DNA of 64,000 nucleotides from assembly GCA_944548615.1 (NCBI GenBank), contig OX155952.1, positions 30,963,458 through 31,027,457 of the forward strand, given 5' to 3'. Position numbers and translations under genes: made by a program. The notes beneath the pieces are model-generated. The model saw nothing but the letters and a program-made list of their open reading frames with translations, was not told the origin of the DNA and ran no database searches. Source of the DNA: Micropterix aruncella. Taxonomy: Eukaryota; Arthropoda; Insecta; Lepidoptera; Micropterigidae. Positions 55,035 to 64,000 of this stretch are shown in pieces. Numbering within the stretch: position 1 is the stretch's first letter; every line of letters starts with the position of its first letter.

Positions 55035-55290
55035 GGAATTTACACAATCAGACCTTTCATTTGACACTAAACACGATATATTTATGTTAATTTATTGGCA
55101 TTTGGACATTTAGACAAATGCTTACTCGATAATTGGACAGATAAGGTACGCCATGCCACTAGGGATGGAATAACGATTCTAACAATACCACTTCTAAATC
55201 GGTTCAAGCGTTTAGAAGTTATGGTGGAATAAGAAACGGAAAACGTACATAGATAAACTCTGAACACATTACACTCCTTTTTTGCTGGGC
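55035..55290 (+). mobile_element. Family T, copy T2 (left part missing)
   Basis: It matches T1 from ATCAGACCTTTCATTTGACA through TTTATTGGCATTTGGACATT, CCACTTCTAAATCGGTTCAA and CATTACACTCCTTTTTTGCT. The left terminus and first ~60 bp are replaced by other sequence. Confidence 0.65.
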
Positions 55291-56172
55291 GGTTTATTTT
55301 TCATAAGGGAATATTAAAGGTATTATAATATTTTTTCGAGGTCGTAAATCTTATAAATAGCATGTATGATGAGCCAGTGTTTAACTCTAGGTATATTCGA
55401 ACATTTTTGGTTCTAAATCTCGTATTGACTTTGGAAGGTTATTAAAGAGTTTGAAGGCCAATTACACAAATGACTTTTGGATTATAGTCAAACGGACTTC
55501 GCGAATGGCTATGTTGGCTTTGTTCCGAGTGTCGTCACCATGTACGTGCATTTCAAGCGTACACTCGTGTATGTTGTTTTTAGCATACACTAAACAACTG
55601 AGAATAATAAGGAAACAACAGGGTTTGGGTTCAGTAAGAATACGAAATTAAACACACAGAAAGCGGATCAGCAGAGAAGACGAGATAAAATTACATATTA
55701 ACTCTACTAAGGATCGAATTTCTCACAACAATAATTGTCTCATATAATTAATTGGCAAACTAATTAAAATGAAATCGATTGTGATTCGTCGTAAAATTCG
55801 CTAATGTGTGTCTGGAATCTTGAAATACAAGGCGTTTGTCGTGTTTTTAATGATCTTCGTTGAATCCTATTGACCGACTTTTTGGCCAGGTGGCTGTGTG
55901 TGCCTGCGAGAGCTCTACAGCCAGATGTCGGTGTTCACGTTTGGATAAATGATGGTCACGGGCGTCCGGATTGTAGAATATTATTGCCTGTGCATGTTCA
56001 CGACGTCCACAGTCAGCGTCTCAAGTAGCCCGGAAGCCATTTCAGGCATTTTATTCCCGGGAAACATACAGAACAAGAAGACTTAATAGTATTGAAATGA
56101 TTACAAAAGTAAACTATTTATATGTTTCCAATTATTGACGAATAAATATATTAAAAGGAAGAAAAAATACTA
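55291..56172. other. Non-coding spacer
   Basis: No gene was seen. 55870-56060 is a slightly GC-richer unique patch (CCAGGTGGCTGTGTGTGCC). The rest is AT-rich. Confidence 0.35.
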
Positions 56173-56529
56173 CCTACTGCTGTTACAAAAAGTGAACTAC
56201 TGTATTTATAATTATTTTTATTTCCTTTTTTTATAAAATATTTGTGGTTTATGTATTTATCCATATACATTTCTTGCAATCAGATTTCATCTCACACTAA
56301 ATATATTAATTTACTGACATTTGGAGATTTGTTCAAATATCAAGTATTTACTTGATATTTGAATAGTTAAGATGGGTAATGACACTTGGGATGACATAAC
56401 GAGTCTATCAATACTACATACTTCTAAATCGGCTCGAGCGTTTAGAAGTTATGGTGGAATAAAGAAATGGAAAACATACATAGATCAAGCCTGAACACAG
56501 TACATTCCTTTTTTGTTGGGCAGTCGTGT
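56173..56529 (+). mobile_element. Family T, copy T3
   Basis: From the CTACTGCTGTTACAAAAAGTG side to TTGGGCAGTCGTGT. The right terminus is the best preserved in the window. The uninterrupted AAGTGAACTACTGTATTTATAA identifies the pre-insertion state of T1. Confidence 0.65.
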
Positions 56530-57370
56530 AAAAAGAGATAATGTGCTATGCAAATAAAATAAACAAAAATAAAAATATACTAACATATTTGGCTTTGGGC
56601 AATTTACCTAAAAATATAGACGACACAATAACGCCGTACATGTGACGAAATAAAATGGAGAATTAGATAGCGAATGACTTTGTAAATCACTTCTCCGAAG
56701 CAAATTTGCCATAACTCTAAATTTTCAAGTCTCCGAAGATTTTTGCCCAAAGCATAAACATATTTGTCCCAATAAGTATACTCTTACTTTCTATTTTTAT
56801 TTTTATATTTAATATCTATAGTTTATATAATTGTGACCATACAACTTCACAACTATATGGAAATGTGAACAAAAATTAAAGATTTCTCGAATTAAGTTTT
56901 ATATGAAAATTTTAATATACCTACTTATTTGTTAAGTGGTGAACAAAAGTTTTTCAGATGTATATTTGACATTTGGTGATTTAAAAAAATACAATATTCG
57001 TTATTTTTTGTGAATTCTTCAGTGAAAAAAAAAGAAAATTAAATTTTAAGTAATCTGGAGGGACTTGTTCAGTAATTATGCAAAGTAGTAGGAACTATTT
57101 CCTAGGTTTAAGTAGATATATTATTTCTTCTGATTTTTCCGTGGTAGCTCTTCTTTGATGTAACATATATTTTCACTTAATTTACAAATTTAGAATTTGT
57201 ATATATCAGAGCAAACCTTTAGCGTGTTTACTCTGTTTCGGTTTTTCGAAAACTTAAAAAAAAATAATACGTTAAAAATACTCTTCATGATCTAACTTCA
57301 GGTTTTGAAAGTTTTGTCACATGTGTTATTAAGATACCGAGGTTTCAGATTTGCTCAGAGGCACTTTTCC
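56530..57370. other. AT-rich spacer between T3 and T4
   Basis: Nothing recognised. Confidence 0.35.
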
Positions 57371-57773
57371 CCACGATTGCCCATCGAAAAATGAGTGTAA
57401 TGTGTTCAGGGTTCATCTTTGTATGTTATCCGTTTCTTTATTCCACCATAACTTCTAAACGCTTGAACCGATTTAGAAGTGTTTAGTATTGTTAGAATTG
57501 TTATGTCATCTCGAGTGCCATAGGCTACCTTAACTGTCCAAATAGTTGTATACTAAATAGTTGTCTAAACGTGCAAATATCCAAATGTCAATAAATTAAC
57601 ATAAATATATCGTGTTTGGTGTCAAATGAAAGGACTGATTAAGTACATTCTGGAAATATATATGTATGTATCTATATGGATAAATACATAAACCATTTTT
57701 TTTTTTAAAAACGTAAAAAATAAAAAATGTATTAATATGTACAATAGTTCACTTTCTGTAACGGCAATCGTGT
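57371..57773 (-). mobile_element. Family T, copy T4 (inverted)
   Basis: On the minus strand it starts GACACGATTGCCGTTACAGA (57774) and ends GGGCAATCGTGG (57371). The short termini are inverted repeats (ACACGATTGCC / GGGCAATCGTG). The internal order is the same as T1 and T3. Confidence 0.7.
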
Positions 57774-58474
57774 CTTTTATTATTTTTAATATATTTACTT
57801 GTTTCTTTAGTGTATGCAATGGCTATCGTCGTGCCACTGGCGCGGTTGCGGTGTCTGCACAATACGGCACTCTCCGAATCCTCCAATGTGCCAGATAACG
57901 TAGATTAAACTACAATAGGCTCCCGGACTAGAGCGGTCAAGCTAGAGATGAAAAGTTATGGATCGCTCGATTTGCCCGCGCACGCACAACATCTCTCTAG
58001 TCGGCAGCTCTGATCTCCTCTGAACTCTGTGTTATCTCAATCTTAAGTTGATGACTCAATTCACCTCACACCCAATTTTACTGGGTAGGTAGGTACGTGC
58101 TGCGGTGCCTAGAATTTGAAAAAATCCTTCCATTCTGTACAACATAATATTAATATTTTGTTTTATTATACTTATATGTATTTTCATCGAGGTAAACAAA
58201 AAAAATATCAATTACCCATACAAACTATTATTGACGATAAACAAGGCGGTATAAAAACGGATTATGCAGGTGCAATTGAATAATTTAAGTACTCTGGGCA
58301 CAATATTTTTAGGTAACCACATTATTTTTAGTGCATTCCCGGATATATTCTTTAACCTTTCGGGAGCCAGCGTTCACGCGCAAAAACGGCAACACACATT
58401 TTTTCTCGATTTTGTATATACATACTAACAAGATCATTTTTTATGAGTTATCTCTTATTACCTGATAATTAATC
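57774..58474. other. Non-coding spacer
   Basis: 57800-58030 is unique and GC-richer (GCACTCTCCGAATCCTCCAA region). No gene was recognised. Confidence 0.35.
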
Positions 58475-58969
58475 TTGTTAGTCATGTATCTGTGCACTCT
58501 GACTAACAGTCGGGGGAGTCTGGAAGCAGTACTGTTTCTTATAGAGCCGGGGTGGTTGCGGACCTTACAGCGACTGCTCTTGAAACGACCATCGGCTACC
58601 CGATCCTGGGTGAACAGCCGGGCAAAGGATGCTATGGTCCGCGATAGATTCGGTAAACACCGTTTCACCGCTTCGTAAGGGAGAGGACCGCGCAAGCGAT
58701 CTCGAACTCGTAACCAATCGAGAGACTGGAGTAATCTGGTCACAATTGGAAGTAAGGGCGTGAGTGTAGGCCCGCCGGGTAACACTCCTGGCTATCTCGC
58801 GGTTAAGGCGTTGGCCTCTTACGGGCTTGTGACGTAGCTAGATGGTGGACTGTTTTGTCCTAAAGTCTTCTACGCTCACTCCAGGGAGATAGAACGACTA
58901 ATCGTTAAAACTTTCTGAGGTGACGGGCTCGCCCGCTGTAGTCGACAACCCAAGTTGTTAGTCATGTAT
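58475..58969 (+). mobile_element. R-family copy H, short form, with 15-bp TSD
   Basis: The 465-bp body (58490-58954) begins CTGTGCACTCTGACTAACAG and ends GTCGACAACCCAAG. An exact 15-bp duplication, TTGTTAGTCATGTAT, flanks it (58475-58489, 58955-58969). It has the same internal start (within 3 nt) as copy F, although the two sit at unrelated targets. The 114-codon minus-strand frame is antisense. Confidence 0.87.
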
Positions 58970-59409
58970 ATCATATATGTATCTAATACATATTGATGAA
59001 GGCCAAAATGGCTATACACGGATCTGTTAACTACCGTGACCATTGATTGGCGATGTTGGCCTCCTAGGGGTTAAGGAGTGACTTTAAGGCCTTGACGATG
59101 GCAGGTTATTAAAGAAGCGACAAAACAACACTTGTCTCGTTGTTTACACTTTTTTATATTACCGAAAAATCTTTAATTTTGTTGTTATTATATTGTTTCG
59201 TCAACAAATTCTATGATTTTTTAAATATTTTTCTTACGACTGTTTCTGTCTCTCCTTTCTTATAATATTATTTTTCTCTTTACTTTAGTTTCAAGGAATT
59301 CTGTTTAATGCCGATTTTATAATGGAAATGCTTTTTTTATGACCACATTTTAAGGCAATTTAGTGTTATGGACATTTTATTAAAACTTTCTAATAATTTA
59401 TTGCAATAT
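58970..59409. other. AT-rich spacer
   Basis: Nothing recognised. Confidence 0.35.
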
Positions 59410-59417
59410 TAAAGCCC

Positions 59418-60256
59418 AGCTGTACACCCATGCTACGCCCCAAGAGGTTAGTTCGGCTACCTCTATTATGAATATAAATCTAAACCATATCTCACGCTGG
59501 GCTAAAGAAAATGGTATCATAATTAATCCATCTAAGTCCCAATCTATTTTAATTGGCAGCAAGAGACTGTTATCATCATTTAATATTGCATCTGTCCCAC
59601 CAATACATATTGATAGTAATGTTATACCATATTCAAAGACGGTGAAAAATTTGGGTATCATCATTGATCAATATCTCTCTTGGCAGTCACAGATTACTGA
59701 AGTCAGCAAACGCATATTTGCTGGATTTCCTAGTCTTCGGCGGTTGCAAAGATTTTTACCAGTGGAGGTTAAGAAGACCATAGCTCAATCACTGCTATTG
59801 CCTATACTAGACTATGCTGATGTCTGCTACCTTGACGTCACTGAAGCCATCCTTGACAAATTAGAACGGTTGCAAAATGTATGCATTAGGTATATCTTCA
59901 ATGCGAAAAAAATTGATCACGTCTCTGAGTATAGAAGCAGACTTCATTGGCTTCGAATACGTGAACGTAGAAACATGCATATTCTTCTCCTTCTTTATAA
60001 CATCCTCAACAATCCTACCGCTCCCTCCTACCTAACCAAAAAATTCAATCACTTAGGAAGTCATGGTCTTTCACTCCGTTCCAGTCAGGATAGTAAAATT
60101 GCGATTCCCACTCATAATTCTTCTATTTTTACTTATTCCTTCACCGTTCATGCAGCTAGACTATGGAGCCAGCTCCCGCCAGACATCAGAAACGCACCAA
60201 CGGTTTCTACCTTTCAAGTGTCTCTGAAAAAGCATTTCATGTCCCTAAATTCCTAG
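59418..60256 (+). pseudogene. LINE ORF2 C-terminal half (RT thumb and tail)
   Basis: The frame is open from the truncation: QLYTHATPQEVSSATS comes right after where YADD would be, and the first ATG is at 59468. It then reads ISRWAKENGIIINPSKSQ, KTVKNLGIIIDQYLSW, VKKTIAQSLLLPILDYADVC, LERLQNVCIRYIF, LHWLRIRERR, and a close with RLWSQLPPDIRNAPTVSTF and FKKHF-like SLKKHFMSLNS. This is the typical order of Jockey/CR1/Daphne-type ORF2 proteins. The endonuclease and RT catalytic motifs are missing, so it is inactive. No internal stop, so the insertion is fairly young. Confidence 0.85.
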
Positions 60257-60518
60257 TTATCCTAGGTCTCATCCCATCCTCTCCTATCCTTCGCTCCTTG
60301 CGAATTATTCCAAATCCTAATTTTATTTAAAAAATGGCATTTTTGTTACTTGGTTAATTTTTGTTATGTAATAAGTTTTTCTTCTTTTTTTGTTAATTTT
60401 TAATTTATCTTTTGGCACCTAAATTTTTACACTTCCACGAAGGTTGGCTGTAAGAGATTGTATTTTAGGCAATAAGTCCGCCTTTTGTATGTTTTTGGTT
60501 AATGTGCAATAAAGAATC

Positions 60519-60519
<1 letters not shown>

Positions 60520-60554
<35 letters not shown>
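60520..60554. repeat. (ATCT)n microsatellite, LINE tail
   Basis: About nine TCTA/ATCT units ending the LINE above. Likely to vary in length. Confidence 0.9.
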
Positions 60555-60555
<1 letters not shown>

Positions 60556-60562
60556 AAAGCCC

Positions 60563-62852
60563 TGTCCACCCTAAAACGGGCTAGTCTGAGTTGGGGAATA
60601 GAATCAAATAAGCATAAGGTTAAGGTTTTGCCATTCGGTTCCTGTTATTTTTGTAAGCAAAAACAATATTTTATAGTAATTAATTCATAAATAAATAAAT
60701 AGTGTTATCGCGATTTGTCTCGTTACGTGTGAATGGCTGAATTCATCTTTCAAGAAATACTACAATATTATTTGTATCTAAACATTTCAAATACCGTGTA
60801 TGTTTTGCAGTATTTGAAAACGATAATGGGATCATGTTTGTATTTTGTATTGATGCTATCCGGGATAATTAGGTTCAAAATTCGATGATTCAGCCTTAAA
60901 ATTTTATTTAGGTCTTGTAGGGCTTATAGGGCCTGCCATACACCGCCAGCCCGTACCCGAACAGCGATTCCACGAGAGCTCGGTATATATCAACTAATAA
61001 TAGCACCGATTAGATGAACTTCGAGCTAGAGATGAATTAAAATAAATTTTATTTAACTTTGAAACATTGCAACAAATGACAAACTTTCCGGGAATACAAG
61101 ATAGACCACCAGCGTTATGGTTTCCAATAAAAGATGATTGATTTCTTATCGCTTCACAAAGTACCTCTCGTGCCAATTTACTAAGAAATCTCGTCAATTC
61201 ACCCTGTCTATGGCCTTCGATTATTGCGTTATCGCAACCATTGTGTCGTTGTTTCTAAGAATTTAGTGTTTTTTGTATTGTTCCTCTGTTTTTAGTTTGG
61301 TTGGTACCTTTTATCGTTTGGTTTAAGATAAAAATTATTCACCTTTATGTCGTCATCAACTGTCTATCGGGTTTCCCTTTCGCGGTTTTCTAATTTGAGG
61401 TTTTAAAATTGAATGAGATTGAAGTAGTTCTGATATTTTTAGTGGGAATTTTCCAATGACCTTGAGTTTATAGAATTGAGTTTGAACATAGTAGAACATA
61501 GTCGTGAACATTTAATAGACTTGAGTTACACTTTCGAAGTTACTTGGTGGTTCTATGTGGTTTTTGATTTGGATTTATTGTGAACGTTTCACCAGTGGCG
61601 TAACTAAGCCGGTGCAGCCAGTGCGGCGTACCGGGGCTCATGGTATCTTGGAGGCCCAAAATGGAACTTCAGTCTGCCATCAGTGATATACTAAAGCTTC
61701 AACTCTGCTAGGAAGCTAAGGAAGACGAAAAATGAATGTCTCATAACTGATCGATTATTTTGCAGAGAAATCAAGACAAAAATCACTCTAGAAATGTATG
61801 TCAATATTTTTTATGATATCTTAAGTAGATAATTTGAATATGTAGATATGAAAAAAAATGGTACATTTGTAATAACAGTATGTGGGTATTTTTTAGTCTT
61901 ACAAGTTTCGCACTTGGTAGTTCTTCTCAAAATAAAGTAATTAAAACTGTCATTATTGTTTTTAATACTCACTAACATGCAAAGGTGAAGAAATATAAAA
62001 AGCGTCGTATTAATATACCTACGAAGAAATGTTTCGCAACAATTCTCCCGCAACAATGTTTCTATGTGATCCCGCGTGTCCCGCTAAAGTTCTTGGAAAC
62101 TTGCTGAGCAATATGTTCGAGGCAATGCCCTCAAATGAATACACCGATTTATAATGTAGCTACAATATAAATATGTAATATAGGTAGGTATACAGTAATT
62201 ACATCTTATATACCAAAATAAATGTAAGTAAGTAGGGGAGAGGCCCTTTGTTCAATTTTGCACTGGGTCAATTTATTTTAGGTTTGCTACTGCTTTTCAC
62301 CTATTTTTCCATCCGCAACTATTCCATCCAGAATGTTTGTTTATTCTGTTCTAGCGTTCATATTATCAACGAAATTGACTCCTCGACCATTTCATATATA
62401 CTCCGGCATAAGCACCTGTGTTACTTTGACCCAGGAGAGGTCAGCTCGTTTTATGTAGTCGAGCTATGTTTTAAAGATTCTTTGTCAGATTCGGCGTATT
62501 ATTCGTTGGCATCTGATAAACTCACAGACTCCGTGGCGCGACGTCTTGCTGGCTACGAAACAGTAATATAATTTTCGAAAGAAGGCGATTTACGCGTCCC
62601 AGCAATGATACAACACATTAGCTGCGATGGCAGCGGAGATGCGCCGCCGATACGAGGGGACGTGCTGTGACGCTTTGGACACCTCTTTGGCCGCACCGGC
62701 CGTTTGGACATCTTGATCGTCTCAGGTGTGGCTCGTTTGTGATGTCACAACTTCTTCGCTCTTGTTGTCACGTCGCCACCGCCATCTACCTACGCTGCGC
62801 ATGCTTACGTAAAGAATTTATCATCCAAATATGATCATCATCATCGCGGCGT
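60563..62852. other. Non-coding spacer
   Basis: 61594-61680 begins CAGTGGCGTAACTAAGCC, a common start of insect DNA transposons, but no partner end was found. 62590-62820 is a unique CpG-containing patch. The 107-codon frame at 62248-62571 has a hydrophobic start and no domain I recognise, and no splice or promoter support. Confidence 0.35.
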
Positions 62853-63260
62853 TTGTACCATGTACGATCCATTCCTGGACATATGCCCCTTTCAATGTTC
62901 TCCATGCTTTTCGCTCTTAAATCTTTCGTAGTCCTCATCCAGTCTCGTTTTCCGGATCATCTGACGTTTTTCTATCAGCGAAGAGGTGGACGTGCTCGTA
63001 TTCTCAATTCAGGCGTGGTTTCCGTTAAAGGATTTTCCTGCTCCACCGATTTTAATACATTCTGGCAATAAGTCTGCCCATCTCCAATGGTTGCTTTCCA
63101 CCGCATGTTAAGCTGTTGTCTCTGGATTCCGAGAATTATTCGTCGATTGCAGCTTGCGCAATTTATTTTCGGCTGACTGCTGATTAAGCGGCGTGGTCAC
63201 TAATCCATAAGGATATACAAAATCTGCCCAGGCTAGGAAAGTTCGCCTCTCGATCTTCGC
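62830..63260 (-). pseudogene. Possible LINE 3' remnant
   Basis: The minus strand contains RRTFLAWADF, RWADLLPECIKIGGAG and YVQEWIVHG, which echo the C-terminus of RTE-type LINE proteins (R-W-x-D..A-G..A-Y-V-x-x-W). An ATCATCATC-type tail appears at the left edge (62834-62845). Heavily degraded, order uncertain. Confidence 0.35.
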
Positions 63261-64000
63261 CGTTTTTTTTGCCACCCAACATGATTTGTGGCCTAGACAA
63301 ATACATTCGTTTTTACGACGATTTTTTATTAATTAACAAGCTATTACATTACTACATTGCTTTCAAAACTATATAGGTGGAAAATCTTTATTTGCATTTT
63401 TTTGGCATAGGAGAGTTAAAAAAGACCAAAGGGAAAAGGAAAAAACGTGATCGATTTTATAAAAACCACATGCCTACAACTGAAACGCCAGGAATCGAAA
63501 ATGATTCCGTAGTTTCTAAAAATTGAGATTCCTCTTCTGAGGTTACAACATTAGCCATGAATATCAAAACAATTGATCAAGGTACCAATGCATGAAAGCG
63601 GATGCCTATCTTCAAAGTTTATCTTCAACATCGGTAATTCGAAAATGGTTCCAAACCATATTTTGTTCTTTTTAACGTTTAAAATTTTCAAGAACACTTC
63701 TCGGTTAACAAGTCACAAGAAACTCCACAATCTTTATATTCAATATTAGTTCCAAAAATGAGTGACAGAAGAGCCTTGATACAGTTGTTCAAGCAGAACC
63801 TCTTAACATATACCGTAATAAAAAAAGCATGGGATACAGAATTGACTGAGCGGATTTGGTAGGAATTGGTAAGCGTATTTTGGATAAATAAATAAAAATT
63901 AAAAAGCTACAACAATTCGGAGATGACAGGTCGCTTAAAAATCCTTTTTCTTTAGTATTAGATTGCGAAACTCAATAGAACGATTCGGCAATCCTTTCGA
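63261..64000. other. AT-rich non-coding end of window
   Basis: Nothing recognised. No stretch has coding character. Confidence 0.4.

Larger units (their letters stand above)
59410..60562 (+). mobile_element. 5'-truncated LINE with (ATCT)n tail
   Basis: It runs from ~59418, inside the RT domain, to a TCTA/ATCT tetranucleotide tail ending at 60554. TAAAGCCC occurs on both sides (59410-59417, 60555-60562), a possible 8-bp target duplication. The 3' UTR contains AATAAAGAATC just before the tail. Confidence 0.75.

Noticed and set aside
62248..62571. 107-codon frame with hydrophobic N-terminus as a membrane protein
   Set aside because: Nothing homologous recognised, AT-rich composition like its flanks, and no supporting signals.

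Overview
This AT-rich window comes from a eukaryote, most probably an insect. Nothing in it looks bacterial: there are no operons or long native ORFs. It carries a spliced zinc-finger exon and many eukaryotic transposons (non-LTR retrotransposons with varied tails, Penelope, mariner, pogo, hAT and piggyBac types, SINEs). A lepidopteran host is plausible but cannot be proved from the sequence.

Only one host exon can be defended: a C2H2 zinc-finger exon at 4632-4882 (+), with a good 3' splice site before it and a GT donor after it. It resembles the Oaz/ZNF423/ZNF521 type. The remaining ~59 kb looks like intron or intergenic DNA. It contains several unique, CpG-rich, moderate-GC blocks (about 5.8, 15.0, 17.2, 23.8, 27.5, 29.4, 37.7, 40.2, 46.9 and 54.4 kb) that could be regulatory elements of a developmental gene, interspersed with repeats.

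Repeat layout. (1) A high-copy ~668-bp retroposed family, here called R, has ten copies or pieces (0.3, 3.2, 3.9, 13.8, 21.4, 22.2, 25.0, 35.6, 52.3 and 58.5 kb). Five copies have 11-15 bp target-site duplications, and two copies are truncated at the same internal point. (2) Non-LTR retrotransposon remains lie at 7.1, 11.8, 18.7, 19.1, 24.7, 32.7-35.4 (an RT-RNase H element broken by one stop codon), 45.6-46.9, 53.0, 59.4 and 62.9 kb. (3) A Penelope-like element forms a 929-bp inverted dimer at 48.7-50.7 kb, flanked as a unit by a 14-bp duplication and nested in a MITE-like repeat (family T). Smaller Penelope-end hairpins lie at 37.2, 40.8 and 41.5 kb. (4) DNA transposons: a pogo-like internally deleted element with perfect 20-bp TIRs (22.8-23.7 kb), a hAT relic with 8-bp duplication (19.9-21.0 kb), a dead mariner transposase (31.5-32.4 kb), a piggyBac-like MITE (9.7 kb), a TIR MITE (15.8 kb) and four copies of family T (48.7-57.8 kb). 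(5) A small element at 12.4-13.1 kb has tandem hairpins, a 49-codon recombinase-like ORF and a ~70-bp-arm fold-back. (6) SINE-like units carry a 5S rRNA-like head (30.8 kb) or a tRNA-like head (31.4 and 45.2 kb). A 17-bp minisatellite with 5-unit higher-order structure lies at 28.8 kb.

The most interesting structures are the Penelope inverted dimer with its own target duplication, the R family with its discrete short form, and the fold-back element at 12.4-13.1 kb. All calls were made by eye. Edges without a target duplication are approximate.
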